A stretch of DNA of 64,000 bases from Paenarthrobacter sp. Z7-10. GTDB taxonomy: Bacteria > Actinomycetota > Actinomycetes > Actinomycetales > Micrococcaceae. Positions 49,022 through 61,189 of this stretch are shown here, in pieces (the first letter of the stretch is position 1; the number at the start of each line of letters is the position of its first letter). The stretch is taken from NCBI RefSeq assembly GCF_026932795.1, contig NZ_JADPVH010000012.1, forward strand, positions 1-64,000, given 5' to 3'. The position numbers and the translations under genes are program-made. Under the pieces are notes generated by a model. That model saw only the letters and a program-made list of their open reading frames with translations. It was not told where the DNA came from and did not search any database.

Positions 49022-50173
49022 ATGACGACTACCAATCCGCACACCACCACCCAGGCCACCCCCACGGCCAAGCTTTCGGCCGCCGGCGTTTCGATCTGGC
49101 TCGATGACCTGTCCCGTGAGCGCCTGACCACCGGCACTCTGCAGAAGCTGATCGATGAGAAGAACGTCGTGGGCGTAACCACCAACCCGAGCATCTTCCA
49201 GGCAGCCATCAGCAAGGGCCACGCCTACGACGAGCAAGTCACGGAGCTCGCGGCCAGCGGTGCCGACGTCGAAAAGGCCTTGTTCGAAATCACGACCCGC
49301 GACGTGGCCGACGGCTGCGACCTCTTCGCTCCGGTGGCAGAGGCCACGCAGGGAGTCGACGGACGGGTGTCCATCGAGGTTGATCCCCGCAAGGCCTGGG
49401 ACACGGCCGCCACCATCGCAGAAGCCCGCCAGCTGCGCGACAAGGTTGACCGAGGCAACGTCTTCATCAAAATCCCCGCCACGGTGGAAGGCCTGGAAGC
49501 CATCACGGCAACCATCGCCGACGGGATCAGCGTCAACGTCACGCTGATCTTCTCGCTGGAGCGCTACCGCGCCGTCATCAACGCGTTCCTCACCGGTCTG
49601 GAGCAGGCCAAGGCGAACGGCAAGGATCTCTCGCTCATCCATTCCGTCGCGTCCTTCTTCGTCTCCCGCGTGGACACCGAGATCGACAAGCGCCTGGACA
49701 AAATCGGCACCGAGGAGGCCAAAGCGCTCAAGGGCAAGGCCGGCCTGGCCAATGCCCGGCTGGCCTATCAGGTGTATGAGGAAGTCTTCAGCTCCGAACG
49801 CTGGCAGCTGCTGGCCGATTCCGGTGCCCGCCGGCAGCGTCCGCTGTGGGCCTCCACTGGAGTCAAGGACCCCGCCTACCCGGACACGATGTACGTCACC
49901 GGGCTGGTGGCCCCCGATGTGGTGAACACCATGCCGGAGAAGACGCTGGACGCGACCTTCGACCACGCCCACATCACCGGGGATACCGTCACCGGCAGCT
50001 ACGACGACGCCAACACGGTGCTTAATGAGCTGGAAAAGCTGGGCATCTCCTATCAGGACGTGGTCACGGTCCTGGAAACGGAAGGCCTGGATAAGTTTGT
50101 CGCCAGCTGGAAGGACCTCGTGGACCACGTCCAGGAAGCCCTGGAAGCGGCCGCTGCCGGAACGAAGGCCTGA
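49022..50173 (+). CDS. tal: Transaldolase
   Basis: 383 residues, actinobacterial long form. It exchanges a dihydroxyacetone unit between sedoheptulose-7-phosphate and glyceraldehyde-3-phosphate. Visible are [13 protein letters not shown], the Schiff-base lysine in [28 protein letters not shown] and [22 protein letters not shown] lies 11 nt before the ATG. The gene is 34 nt after tkt and 3 nt before pgi. Confidence 0.97.
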   Translation: MTTTNPHTTTQATPTAKLSAAGVSIWLDDLSRERLTTGTLQKLIDEKNVVGVTTNPSIFQAAISKGHAYDEQVTELAASGADVEKALFEITTRDVADGCDLFAPVAEATQGVDGRVSIEVDPRKAWDTAATIAEARQLRDKVDRGNVFIKIPATVEGLEAITATIADGISVNVTLIFSLERYRAVINAFLTGLEQAKANGKDLSLIHSVASFFVSRVDTEIDKRLDKIGTEEAKALKGKAGLANARLAYQVYEEVFSSERWQLLADSGARRQRPLWASTGVKDPAYPDTMYVTGLVAPDVVNTMPEKTLDATFDHAHITGDTVTGSYDDANTVLNELEKLGISYQDVVTVLETEGLDKFVASWKDLVDHVQEALEAAAAGTKA

Positions 50174-50176
50174 TCC

Positions 50177-51835
50177 ATGGCGACGATGTCCTTCGATGCC
50201 ACAGGTGCTGCACAACAAGCGGTTGAACATCACGTCACAACGCTGGTGGCCGACAAGGTTGCCTCGCGGGTGTTCGCCAAGGATCCCACCCTGTGGGGCC
50301 CGGATGCGGAGTCTGAGTCTGCGATCCGGCTCGGTTGGGTGGAAGCGCCCGCAGTTTCCGCGCCGCTGGTGGCGGAAATCCTCGCGCTGCGCGAGGAGCT
50401 GCGGGCCGACGGCGTCACTCACCTGGTGTTGGCAGGCATGGGCGGCTCCTCGCTCGCGCCCGAGGTCATCACGGCAACCGCCGGGGTGGAGCTCACGGTC
50501 CTGGACAGCACCGATCCGGATCAGGTCCGTGCGGCCCTGGCCGACCGGCTGGCCGAAACCGCGATAGTGGTGTCCTCCAAATCCGGCTCCACCCTGGAAA
50601 CGGATTCCCAGCGGCGGATTTTTGAGCAGGAATTCACCAAGGCGGGCGTCGATGCCAAGAGCCGGATCATCATCGTCACGGATCCGGGTTCCCCGCTGGA
50701 CAAGGAATCGCGTAAGGCCGGCTACCGCCGGGTCTTCAATGCTGACCCGAACGTCGGCGGCCGGTATTCGGCACTGACCGCCTTCGGCCTGGTTCCGTCC
50801 GGCCTGGCCGGCGTCGACATCCAGGCGCTGCTCGATGAAGCCGAGGAAGCCGCCGAGGTGCTCCGGGATGACGCCCCGGACAACATCGGGCTGGCCCTGG
50901 CCTCCGCGTTGGCGGGGACAGATCCGCTCCGGAACAAGATCGTGATCGTGGACGAAGGCTCCGGAATAGTAGGCTTCGCTGACTGGGCCGAGCAGCTGAT
51001 CGCCGAGTCCACCGGCAAGCTTGGCACCGGCCTGCTGCCCGTCGTGGCGGCCTCCGGTTCGCCGGAGGTCACCTCCGGAGCGGACGACGTCCTCCTGGTG
51101 CGTCTGGTGGCGGCCGACCTGGACGTGGACCTGGCCGAGACCCTGCTGCAGAAACTGCCGGAGAATCAGGTCTCGATTGCCGGCGGGCTGGGCACCCAGA
51201 TGATGGTCTGGGAATTTGCCGTCGCGGTGGCCGGTCGGCTGCTGGGCATCAATCCGTTCGACCAGCCGGACGTCGAGGCCGCCAAGAAGGCCGCACGGGG
51301 GCTGCTGGACAAACAGCCAGAAACACAGCCGGCCAACTTCGTTGACGGCGCGATCGAGGTTCGTGGCCCCGAATGGCTGGGCGACGCGCGGACCACGGGA
51401 GAAGCGCTTGAGCGGCTCTTCGGTCAGCTGGGCCCGCAGGGATACCTCAGCGTTCAAGCCTACTTCGACCGCATCTCGTACGCTTCGCTGGTCGAAATCC
51501 GGGACCCGTTGGCCGCTCTGACCAATCGCCCGGTCACCTTCGGTTGGGGCCCCCGGTTCCTGCACTCCACCGGCCAGTTCCACAAGGGCGGTCCCGCCAT
51601 TGGGGTTTTTCTGCAGATTACCGCGGCCGCGGAGCAGGATCTCGGCATTCCGGACCGGCCGTTCAGCTTCGGCGAACTGATTCGCGCGCAGGCCGCCGGT
51701 GACGCCCAGGTGCTCACGGAACACGGCAGACCCTTGCTCCGGCTGCATCTGCGGGACCGCGATGCCGGCGTGGAACAGCTGCGCTCCATGGTGACCGCCC
51801 TGGAGCACCCTTCCATCCTGCCCCAAGGCAACTGA
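50177..51835 (+). CDS. pgi: Glucose-6-phosphate isomerase
   Basis: 552 residues. It interconverts glucose-6-phosphate and fructose-6-phosphate. The sugar-phosphate isomerase domains are clear: GMGGSSLAPEV, SSKSGSTLETDSQRR (phosphate-binding), GGRYSALTAFGLVP and a C-terminal FLHSTGQFHKGGPAIG with the catalytic Lys/His. It lies between tal and zwf, an arrangement typical of Arthrobacter-type operons and absent from the mycobacterial one. Start ATG 50177; an ATG three codons on is possible. Confidence 0.95.
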   Translation: MATMSFDATGAAQQAVEHHVTTLVADKVASRVFAKDPTLWGPDAESESAIRLGWVEAPAVSAPLVAEILALREELRADGVTHLVLAGMGGSSLAPEVITATAGVELTVLDSTDPDQVRAALADRLAETAIVVSSKSGSTLETDSQRRIFEQEFTKAGVDAKSRIIIVTDPGSPLDKESRKAGYRRVFNADPNVGGRYSALTAFGLVPSGLAGVDIQALLDEAEEAAEVLRDDAPDNIGLALASALAGTDPLRNKIVIVDEGSGIVGFADWAEQLIAESTGKLGTGLLPVVAASGSPEVTSGADDVLLVRLVAADLDVDLAETLLQKLPENQVSIAGGLGTQMMVWEFAVAVAGRLLGINPFDQPDVEAAKKAARGLLDKQPETQPANFVDGAIEVRGPEWLGDARTTGEALERLFGQLGPQGYLSVQAYFDRISYASLVEIRDPLAALTNRPVTFGWGPRFLHSTGQFHKGGPAIGVFLQITAAAEQDLGIPDRPFSFGELIRAQAAGDAQVLTEHGRPLLRLHLRDRDAGVEQLRSMVTALEHPSILPQGN

Positions 51836-51840
51836 GAACC

Positions 51841-53385
51841 ATGGCGGAAACTGAAACGACGAAGCGCCCAAATCCGCTCCGGGACGGCCGCGACCGGCGG
51901 TTGTCCCGGGTGGCCGGCCCGTCGTCACTGGTGATCTTTGGCGTCACGGGTGATCTGGCCCGGAAAAAACTGATGCCTGCCGTCTTTGACTTGGCCAACC
52001 GCGGCCTGCTGCCACCGAGTTTTGCGCTGGTGGGATTCGCCCGGCGGCAATGGGAGGACGAGGACTTCGCGGCTGAGGTCAAGGAGTCCGTGATGGCCCA
52101 CTGCCGCACGCCCTTCAACGAGGACGTCTGGAACCAACTGGCCGAAGGCATCCGGTTCGTCCAGGGGGAGTTCGACGATGACGCGGCCTTCGACAGGCTC
52201 AAGGAGACCATCCACGAGCTGGACGAGGATCGGGGCACACGCGGCAATCATGCGTTTTACCTCTCCATTCCGCCCAAGGCCTTCGAACTGGTCTGCCGCA
52301 AGCTTTCCGAACACGGGCTGGCGCAGGCGCCCGGACAGCAGTGGCGCAGGGTGGTCATTGAGAAACCGTTCGGCCATGATCTCGCCTCCGCACGGGAGCT
52401 GAACCAGATCGTGGAATCCGTTTTCCCGCCCGATTCGGTATTCCGCATCGATCACTACCTCGGAAAGGAAACGGTGCAGAATATTTTGGCGCTGCGCTTT
52501 GCCAACCAGCTTTTCGAGCCGCTGTGGAACGCCAACTATGTTGACCACGTCCAAATCACCATGGCCGAGGACATCGGCACGGGTGGACGGGCCGGCTACT
52601 ACGACGGTGTCGGTGCAGCCCGGGACGTGATCCAGAACCACCTGCTGCAGTTGCTGGCCCTGACCGCGATGGAAGAGCCAATTTCCTTCAATGCCGAAGA
52701 TCTGCGCGCCGAAAAGGAGAAGGTCCTCGCCGCGGTCAAGTTGCCGGCGGACCTTTCCACCCACTCAGCCCGCGGCCAGTTTGCCGGCGGCTGGCAGGGC
52801 GGTGAGCAGGTCCTCGGGTACCTTGAAGAGGAAGGCATCCCTAAGGACTCCAGTACGGAAACGTATGCCGCCATCCGGCTCGACATCCACACCCGGCGCT
52901 GGAGTGGAGTTCCGTTCTACCTGCGGACCGGCAAACGGCTGGGGCGGCGCGTCACCGAGATCGCCGTCGTCTTCAAGCGGGCGCCAAACCTGCTCTTCAC
53001 CGACCACAACGAAGATGACTTCGGCCAGAACGCCGTCGTGATCCGTGTGCAGCCGGACGAGGGGGTTACGATCCGCTTCGGCTCCAAGGTGCCCGGAACT
53101 CAGATGGAGGTGCGTGATGTCACCATGGACTTTGGCTATGGTCATGCCTTCACCGAGTCCAGCCCCGAGGCTTACGAGCGGCTGATCCTGGACGTCCTGC
53201 TCGGTGAGCCACCGCTCTTTCCACGGCACCAGGAGGTGGAGTTGTCCTGGAAGATCCTCGATCCCTTTGAGGAATACTGGGCCTCCGAGGGAAAGCAGCC
53301 CGAGGCTTATGCCCCCGGCAGCTGGGGACCCGCTTCCGCCGATGAACTGCTCGCCCGTGATGGAAGGACCTGGAGAAGACCGTGA
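51841..53385 (+). CDS. zwf: Glucose-6-phosphate dehydrogenase
   Basis: 514 residues. The first oxidative step of the pentose-phosphate pathway, making NADPH. Motifs: GVTGDLARKKLMPAVFDL (cofactor), the substrate/active site RIDHYLGKETVQNIL, NYVDHVQITMAEDIG and FYLRTGKRLGRR. Five nt separate it from pgi, and its stop overlaps the opcA start (GTGA), so synthesis with its partner OpcA is coupled. Confidence 0.97.
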   Translation: MAETETTKRPNPLRDGRDRRLSRVAGPSSLVIFGVTGDLARKKLMPAVFDLANRGLLPPSFALVGFARRQWEDEDFAAEVKESVMAHCRTPFNEDVWNQLAEGIRFVQGEFDDDAAFDRLKETIHELDEDRGTRGNHAFYLSIPPKAFELVCRKLSEHGLAQAPGQQWRRVVIEKPFGHDLASARELNQIVESVFPPDSVFRIDHYLGKETVQNILALRFANQLFEPLWNANYVDHVQITMAEDIGTGGRAGYYDGVGAARDVIQNHLLQLLALTAMEEPISFNAEDLRAEKEKVLAAVKLPADLSTHSARGQFAGGWQGGEQVLGYLEEEGIPKDSSTETYAAIRLDIHTRRWSGVPFYLRTGKRLGRRVTEIAVVFKRAPNLLFTDHNEDDFGQNAVVIRVQPDEGVTIRFGSKVPGTQMEVRDVTMDFGYGHAFTESSPEAYERLILDVLLGEPPLFPRHQEVELSWKILDPFEEYWASEGKQPEAYAPGSWGPASADELLARDGRTWRRP

Positions 53386-54320
53386 TAGTCGACCTGCCAA
53401 ATACCACCACTTCCAAGGTCTCCAAGAAGATCATTTCGATGCGTGAGCTCGGCGGTGTCGTGACCCTGGGCAGGGTCCTGACTCTCGTCGTCATCACCAA
53501 GGGTGGCTTCGAAGAAGAGGCTATCGAGGCCGCGAACCTGGCCAGCCGGGAGCACCCGTGCCGGATCATTGTGCTGGCCGAGGCCTCCGTGCACGACGCC
53601 ACCCGTCTGGATGCGCAGATCCGCGTGGGCGGGGACGCTGGAGCCTCGGAAGTAATTGTGCTGCGTGGCGCCGGTGAACTGGCGTCGCAGAGTGAATCCT
53701 TGGTCTCCGCGCTGCTGTTGCCCGATGCCCCGATCGTGGCCTGGTGGCCGCACGGGATCCCGGACGCCGCCTCCGCCACCTCGATCGGCCGGATTGCGCA
53801 CCGCAGGATCACGGACTCCGCCAATGAACCTAACCCCCGTGCGGCGCTGGAGCACATTGGCGCCACTTACGCCGGCGGTGACACGGACCTGGCGTGGACC
53901 CGCCTGACGAACTGGCGGATCCAGCTGGCCGCCGTAATGGACCAGCTCGATGAGGATCCCATCACCGGCCTGCTCGTGGAGGGCGCCTCGGATTCGCCCA
54001 GCACGCTGCTCCTGGCGGCCTGGCTTTTCCGCGCCCTGCAGGTGCCAATTCAGGTTGTCCAAGACCCGGCCGGAACCGGCATCCGACGGGTGATCATGAG
54101 GCGCGCCGGCGGCGACGTTGAACTGGTCCGCCCCGGTAGCATCGAAGCGACTCTGACACAGCCGGGTCAGCCCGTGCAGCGGATTGCCCTGCCGCGGCGG
54201 TCCCTGCAGGACTGCCTCGCCGAAGAGCTCCGCCGGCTGGATCCGGACGAGGTTTTCGGTGAAGTGATTACCGAGGGCCTGAAGGCGCTGCTTGCCGAGC
54301 AAGAGGCGGCCGCCGCGTGA
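53382..54320 (+). CDS. opcA: OpcA, glucose-6-phosphate dehydrogenase assembly protein
   Basis: 312 residues. OpcA activates or assembles Zwf in cyanobacteria and actinobacteria. It has the family start (VDLPNTTTSKVSKKIISMRELGG, split by a helix) and the conserved PIVAWWPHGIPDAAS. GTG start overlaps the zwf stop, and its own stop overlaps the pgl start (GTGA). No catalytic residues are expected. Confidence 0.94.
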   Translation: MIVDLPNTTTSKVSKKIISMRELGGVVTLGRVLTLVVITKGGFEEEAIEAANLASREHPCRIIVLAEASVHDATRLDAQIRVGGDAGASEVIVLRGAGELASQSESLVSALLLPDAPIVAWWPHGIPDAASATSIGRIAHRRITDSANEPNPRAALEHIGATYAGGDTDLAWTRLTNWRIQLAAVMDQLDEDPITGLLVEGASDSPSTLLLAAWLFRALQVPIQVVQDPAGTGIRRVIMRRAGGDVELVRPGSIEATLTQPGQPVQRIALPRRSLQDCLAEELRRLDPDEVFGEVITEGLKALLAEQEAAAA

Positions 54321-55126
54321 TCTCCAATGTCCGGATCAATATCCATCCTTCCTTCGACGTACTGGCCGCCACCAACGCCGCGCGGCTGATCACCAAATTG
54401 CTCGATGTGCAGAATGAACGCGGCGAAGCCACAGTGGTCCTCACCGGCGGAACCGTGGGAATCGCAACACTCAAAGCGGTGGTGGAATCCCCGGCCTGTG
54501 CCGCGGTGGACTGGGCCAAGGTCAATTTCTGGTGGGGCGATGAACGCTTTGTCGGCTCCGACGATGAGGACCGCAACGCCGTTCAGGCCTCAGCCGCCCT
54601 GATCGCACAGATACAGGTGGATCCTGCACGGGTGCACCGGATGGGTTCGGCTGATGACTTTGCCGACGTCGACGCTGCGGCCGCGGACTACGTCCGGGAA
54701 TTGGGTGCGGACGCGGTCCGCGAGCACAATCTTAGCGACGACAGCGACGGCAGCCCCGCTCCGGCCCTCCCCCGCTTCGATGTGCTGCTGTTGGGCATCG
54801 GACCCGACGCACACATCGCCTCGCTCTTCCCGGAGATGGCGGGTGTGCGCGCCACCGATGGCTACGTCGTCGGCGTGGTCAACTCCCCCAAGCCGCCGCC
54901 ATTGCGCACTTCACTGACCCTGCCGGCGATCAACTCGGCACAGGAGATCTGGCTCGTCGCCGCCGGCAGCGACAAGGCCGGTGCGGTTGGGCTGGCCCTG
55001 GCCGGCGCCAATCCGGTCCAGGTGCCCGCGGCCGGCCCGCACGGACGGTCCAAAACCCTGTGGCTGATCGATCAAGATGCCGCGGCCGAGATCCCGCAGC
55101 AGCTCATCTTCCGCCAGGACCGCTAA
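54317..55126 (+). CDS. pgl: 6-phosphogluconolactonase
   Basis: 269 residues (DevB type). It hydrolyses 6-phosphogluconolactone made by Zwf. Motifs: VVLTGGTVGIATL, WAKVNFWWGDERFV, LLLGIGPDAHIASLFP with the catalytic His, and SLTLPAINSAQEIWLVAAG. GTG start overlaps opcA; it ends the operon. The region after it (55127-55280) carries an inverted repeat likely to end transcription. Confidence 0.95.
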   Translation: MISNVRINIHPSFDVLAATNAARLITKLLDVQNERGEATVVLTGGTVGIATLKAVVESPACAAVDWAKVNFWWGDERFVGSDDEDRNAVQASAALIAQIQVDPARVHRMGSADDFADVDAAAADYVRELGADAVREHNLSDDSDGSPAPALPRFDVLLLGIGPDAHIASLFPEMAGVRATDGYVVGVVNSPKPPPLRTSLTLPAINSAQEIWLVAAGSDKAGAVGLALAGANPVQVPAAGPHGRSKTLWLIDQDAAAEIPQQLIFRQDR

Positions 55127-55154
55127 AAGCCACCCATCCCCACTCCGGCCGCCG

Positions 55155-55200
55155 AAACCCCAGAAAGTACGCGAAAACCCGAGTGAATCTGCTGGGGTTT
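55155..55200. terminator. Inverted repeat between convergent pgl and rbpA
   Basis: AAACCCCAG (55155-55163) pairs with CTGGGGTTT (55192-55200), a perfect 9-bp stem around a 28-base spacer that includes CGCGAAAACCCGAG. It is the only strong symmetric element between these converging genes. The spacer is longer than in a standard terminator. Confidence 0.5.
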
Positions 55201-55239
55201 GGCTGGGATGCTGGGGTCTCGCGGCGAGGGATAGAGGGT

Positions 55240-55273
55240 GGAGGGCGTCGTGGTGTGGAGGGCGTCGTGGTGT
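55240..55273. repeat. 17-bp tandem repeat downstream of rbpA
   Basis: GGAGGGCGTCGTGGTGT occurs twice back to back (55240-55256, 55257-55273) and begins a third time (GGAGGCG). It ends just before the rbpA stop codon. Confidence 0.9.
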
Positions 55274-55280
55274 GGAGGCG

Positions 55281-55652
55281 TTAGAGGGTTTTGTGCTTGA
55301 AACGAAGGCTGGCGAGGGCGTTCTCCAGGAGCTGCTCCGCCTCGGCTGCGGAACGGCGCTCCTTCACATACTCGAGATGGGTCTTAAAGGGTTCGGCGTC
55401 GAAGTGCGCCGGGAGTGCGCCGGGATTCCGTCCGGCGGGCTGGCCACAGCGGATGCAGTCCCAGCTCTGCGGGATCTGCTCCGGTGCCAACTGCGCGAAG
55501 ACCGGGGACGTTTCGTGTCCGTTGCAGCACCAATAAGAAATCCGGAGCCGGGCCAAAGGCTCGGCATCCGGATTCTCCGTCTGCATTGTGAAAGTCGTTC
55601 CAACCGGAACGCCGACCCGCGTCCCTCGGAAACCGCCGTTAATATGAGGCAT
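55281..55652 (-). CDS. rbpA: RbpA, RNA polymerase-binding protein
   Basis: 123 residues. An actinobacteria-specific RNA polymerase partner that stabilises promoter complexes and sigma binding. The core is clear: GTRVGVPVGTTF, ARLRISYWCCNGHETSPVFA, WDCIRCGQPAGRNPG (zinc-binding Cys/His) and the sigma-interacting C-terminus HLEYVKERRSAAEAEQLLENAL. AGGGAG lies 7 nt before the ATG. It is convergent with pgl. Confidence 0.96.
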   Translation of the reverse strand: MPHINGGFRGTRVGVPVGTTFTMQTENPDAEPLARLRISYWCCNGHETSPVFAQLAPEQIPQSWDCIRCGQPAGRNPGALPAHFDAEPFKTHLEYVKERRSAAEAEQLLENALASLRFKHKTL

Positions 55653-55733
55653 CGCAAAACTCCCTGCAGTGGAGGGGTAGTGGCTAATGTCCCAAGCTTA
55701 CCGCCCCCGGCGGGGGGGGGTGTTAGAAAAAAT

Positions 55734-55985
55734 TCAGGACTGGCCGGAGAAGCGCATCATCAGGCCCAGGCCCACGATGACTGCGCCCCACGTGATGCCC
55801 AAGACCACGGTGAACCTGTTGAGGTTCCGTTCAGCAACACCTGAGGACCCAAGCGAGGAACTCATACCGCCACCAAACATGTCCGAGAGCCCGCCACCAC
55901 GGCCCTTATGCAGCAGGATAAGAAAGGTGAGGAGCAGACTGGTGATTGCCAGTAGGATCTGCAGAACCATATGAAGAACTTCCAC
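55734..55985 (-). CDS. secG: SecG, protein-export membrane subunit
   Basis: 83 residues with two helices (LQILLAITSLLLTFLILLHKG and TVVLGITWGAVIVGLGLMMRF) separated by the SecG loop RGGGLSDMFGGGMSSSLGSSG. It is part of the SecYEG channel. GTG 55985 has AAAGG upstream; the in-frame ATG at 55970 is possible. It follows tpiA on the same strand, the usual actinobacterial order. Confidence 0.95.
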   Translation of the reverse strand: MEVLHMVLQILLAITSLLLTFLILLHKGRGGGLSDMFGGGMSSSLGSSGVAERNLNRFTVVLGITWGAVIVGLGLMMRFSGQS

Positions 55986-56125
55986 GGCGGCCTTTCAGCG
56001 GTTTACAACGACGATGCAGTATTCGATCAGCGACGGTATTTGATCAGCGACGGTTCACGACAAATGAACCACGCGGCTTTCTTCAAGGATAGCCGACAGT
56101 GGCCGACATTCGCCCGCAAGCCCGC

Positions 56126-56941
56126 CTAGTTGGTCAGCAGGTGTTTCTCGAACCGGGCAATTCCGGCAAACTCCGCGGCGTCCAGGCTCGCACCCCCCAC
56201 CAGCACCCCGTCAACGTCGCGCTCGTTCAGGATCGCCGCCACGTTCGCCGCCTTCACCGATCCGCCATAGAGCAGACGCACCTTGGCCGCCGTTGCCTCG
56301 TCAAAGACAGCAGTCAGTTCGGCACGGATGGCCGAACACATTTCCTGCGCATCCGCCGGCCCGGCCACCTCGCCGGTGCCTATCGCCCAAACGGGTTCGT
56401 AGGCAATCACCAGCTCCGCCGCCTGCTCGGCAGTCAGACCGCTTAGCCCGCCGCGGACCTGAGCCAGCGTGTGCCCAACGTGCGTGCCGGCCTGGCGGAT
56501 GGCCAGCCCTTCTCCGACACACAGTATCGGCGTCAGCGCATGGCGGAAGGCGGCCTTGACCTTGGCGCTGAGCAGTTCGTCCCCCTCGCCGTAAATGGTC
56601 CTCCGCTCGCTGTGTCCCACCAGGACGTAGGTGCACTCCAGCTTTGCCAGGAACGCACCGGAGATGTCGCCCGTAAAGGCGCCGGAGTCTTCCGGTGAAA
56701 GATCCTGACCCCCGTAGACAAGCTTCAGCCGATCGCCGCGGATCAGCGTCTGCACGCCGCGCAGATCGGTGAACGGCGGAAATACCGCAACCTCCACCCG
56801 GCTGAAGTCATGCCGGGCATCCTCCAAGGTCCACGCCAGCTTCTGCAGCAGCGTGATGCCTTGGATGTGGTCCATATTCATTTTCCAGTTACCGGCGATC
56901 AGCGGCCGGCGGTCGAATGTACCGTTGGTGGACGTAGTCAT
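56126..56941 (-). CDS. tpiA: Triosephosphate isomerase
   Basis: 271 residues. It interconverts dihydroxyacetone phosphate and glyceraldehyde-3-phosphate. Motifs: GNWKMNMDH (catalytic Lys), [14 protein letters not shown] (His), [17 protein letters not shown] (catalytic Glu) and [15 protein letters not shown] lies before the ATG. It belongs to the gap-pgk-tpiA-secG series. Confidence 0.97.
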   Translation of the reverse strand: MTTSTNGTFDRRPLIAGNWKMNMDHIQGITLLQKLAWTLEDARHDFSRVEVAVFPPFTDLRGVQTLIRGDRLKLVYGGQDLSPEDSGAFTGDISGAFLAKLECTYVLVGHSERRTIYGEGDELLSAKVKAAFRHALTPILCVGEGLAIRQAGTHVGHTLAQVRGGLSGLTAEQAAELVIAYEPVWAIGTGEVAGPADAQEMCSAIRAELTAVFDEATAAKVRLLYGGSVKAANVAAILNERDVDGVLVGGASLDAAEFAGIARFEKHLLTN

Positions 56942-57022
56942 TGAGCTCTCCAGGTGACCGGGGACGGGGGATGCTGAACGTGCTGTATGTATTGATCAAA
57001 CCGCCGGGCAGGCGGCTGAGGC

Positions 57023-58258
<1,236 letters not shown>

Positions 58259-58268
58259 GCTTGCCAGC

Positions 58269-59312
<1,044 letters not shown>

Positions 59313-59421
59313 CTAGTCCAGGTTTCCCGCACGCCGTTGGGCAGAGATTATTGCTGCTAAGAAAAAGCAGGAACTGCGAACGCTGGTCCCCGCTGCCTTC
59401 CGTGATCCATCTTACGTTTAA

Positions 59422-59458
59422 GAACGCCCGCGCCCGCAAACCGCGGGTGCAGGCGTTC
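59422..59458 (-). terminator. Terminator hairpin after sodA
   Basis: GAACGCC (59422-59428) pairs with GGCGTTC (59452-59458), with an inner CCCGC/GCGGG stem. On the minus strand it is followed by TTAAACG. It lies about 25 nt after the sodA stop, separating it from gap. Confidence 0.7.
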
Positions 59459-59482
59459 CGGCTTCAACTCCTGCGGCAGGCC

Positions 59483-60106
59483 CTAAGGCAGGATCAATCC
59501 GGTGGCGTTGGCCCGTGCACCGGCAAAGCGGCGTGCCACGTCCGCCCAGTTGGCAATGTTCCAGAAGGCCTTGACGTAATCGGCCTTCACATTGACGTAA
59601 TCCAGATAAAACGCGTGCTCCCACATGTCGAGCATCAGCAACGGGGTGGTTCCCACAGCCACATTGCCCTGCTGGTCGTAAAGCTGCTCGATGACCAGAT
59701 TGCCGCCGATCGGCTCGTAGGCCAGGAAGGCCCAGCCGGAGCCCTGCAGCCCCAGCGCCGCCGCGGTGAACTGCGCGCGGAAGGCATCGAAAGAGCCAAA
59801 GGCATCGTCGATGGCGGCCGCCAGCTCGCCGTCGGGCTTGTCGCCGCCGTCCGGTGAGAGGTTGTTCCAGAAGACTGTGTGATTGATGTTGCCGCCTGTG
59901 TGGAAGGCAAGGTCCTTGGAGAGCTGGTTGATATTGGCGAAATCGCCCTTGTCGCGCGCTTCGGCCAGTTGGGCCAGTGCTTTGTTGGCCCCGGCCACGT
60001 AGGCTGCATGGTGCTTGCTGTGGTGCAGCTCCATGATGCGCGCGGAAATGTTCGGCTCCAGCGCTGCATAGTCGTAGGGCAGATCGGGAAGTGTGTACTC
60101 GGTCAC
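59483..60106 (-). CDS. sodA: Superoxide dismutase (Mn/Fe type)
   Basis: 207 residues from GTG 60106 (GGAGG just upstream). Metal ligands are in place: His in [16 protein letters not shown], His in [13 protein letters not shown], and Asp/His in [15 protein letters not shown]. It removes superoxide in the cytoplasm; no signal peptide. Mn versus Fe use cannot be decided with confidence. It sits between whiA and gap. Confidence 0.96.
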   Translation of the reverse strand: MTEYTLPDLPYDYAALEPNISARIMELHHSKHHAAYVAGANKALAQLAEARDKGDFANINQLSKDLAFHTGGNINHTVFWNNLSPDGGDKPDGELAAAIDDAFGSFDAFRAQFTAAALGLQGSGWAFLAYEPIGGNLVIEQLYDQQGNVAVGTTPLLMLDMWEHAFYLDYVNVKADYVKAFWNIANWADVARRFAGARANATGLILP

Positions 60107-60199
60107 GATTCCTCCGTAGCGGTTAGTGCATTCCAATATTCGTTTTCCTGCAGTTTCATCCTAGGACTTTTTGTCCGCGGACTTCGCCCCGGTGGATTC

Positions 60200-61180
60200 C
60201 TACTCGTCCAGCATCTCGAGGGTCACATTGGCATCCGTGCCTTCGATGCCAAGCTCACGGGCCTTTTTGTCCGCCATCGCCAGCAGCCGGCGGATCCGCC
60301 CGGCGATGGCGTCCTTGGTCATCGGCGGATCGGCGAGCCGGCCCAATTCGTCCAGGCTGGCCTGCTTGTGAGCAACCCGGAGCTCGCCGGCATATCTGAG
60401 ATGTTCTGGCACATCATGACCCAGGATTTCCAGGGCCCGATCCACGCGGGCACCTGCAGCCACGGCCGCCTGGGCCGAGCGCCGCAGGTTGGCGTCGTCG
60501 AAGTTGGCCAGCCGGTTGGCAGTGGCCCGCACCTCCTTGCGCATCCGCCGCTCTTCCCAGGACAGCAGCACATCGTGGGCACCCATGCGGGTCAGCAGGG
60601 CCGCGATGGTATCGCCGTCCCGGATCACCACCCGATCCACGCCGCGCACCTCGCGCGCCTTGGCCGCGATGTTCAACCGGCGCGCGGCTCCGACCAGGGC
60701 CAATGCGGCCTCCGGTCCCGGGCAGGTCACCTCCAAGGACGAGGAACGCCCGGGTTCGGTCAGCGAGCCGTGCGCCAGGAAGGCGCCGCGCCAGACGGCC
60801 TCCGCGTCGGCGGCGGATCCGTTCACCACTACGGAGGGCAGGCCGCGAACCGGCCGTCCGCGCGCATCCAGCAGGCCGGTCTGGCGGGCCAGAGCTTCGC
60901 CGTCGCGCACCACCCGGACAATGTAGCGGTGGCCACGCCGCAGGCCACCTCCGGAGACGACCATAATCTCACTCTGGTGGCCGTAGATCTCCGCAATGGC
61001 GGCGCGCAGGCGCCTGGCAGTGGCCGCAAGGTCCACCTCGGCTTCAATGACGATCCGCCCGGAAATGATGTGCAGGCCGCCGGCAAAGCGGAGCAGCGCG
61101 GAAATCTCCGCCTTGCGGACCGACGATTTCTTGATGTCCAGCCGGGAAAGTTCTTCTTTGACCGCCGATGTCAGCGCCAT
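60200..61180 (-). CDS. whiA: WhiA, DNA-binding regulator
   Basis: 326 residues. The N-terminal LAGLIDADG-like fold ([30 protein letters not shown], split by a turn; [15 protein letters not shown]) and the C-terminal helix-turn-helix ([30 protein letters not shown] region) are typical. It controls sporulation septation in Streptomyces and cell division or chromosome segregation elsewhere. It lies 9 nt behind yvcK in the conserved uvrC-rapZ-yvcK-whiA order. Confidence 0.96.
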   Translation of the reverse strand: MALTSAVKEELSRLDIKKSSVRKAEISALLRFAGGLHIISGRIVIEAEVDLAATARRLRAAIAEIYGHQSEIMVVSGGGLRRGHRYIVRVVRDGEALARQTGLLDARGRPVRGLPSVVVNGSAADAEAVWRGAFLAHGSLTEPGRSSSLEVTCPGPEAALALVGAARRLNIAAKAREVRGVDRVVIRDGDTIAALLTRMGAHDVLLSWEERRMRKEVRATANRLANFDDANLRRSAQAAVAAGARVDRALEILGHDVPEHLRYAGELRVAHKQASLDELGRLADPPMTKDAIAGRIRRLLAMADKKARELGIEGTDANVTLEMLDE

Positions 61181-61189
61181 ATTGCCATC

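Noticed and set aside
48989-51928. A 979-codon minus-strand frame opposite tal and pgi
   Set aside because: Antisense shadow created by high third-position GC; it covers two clearly real genes and shows no domain.
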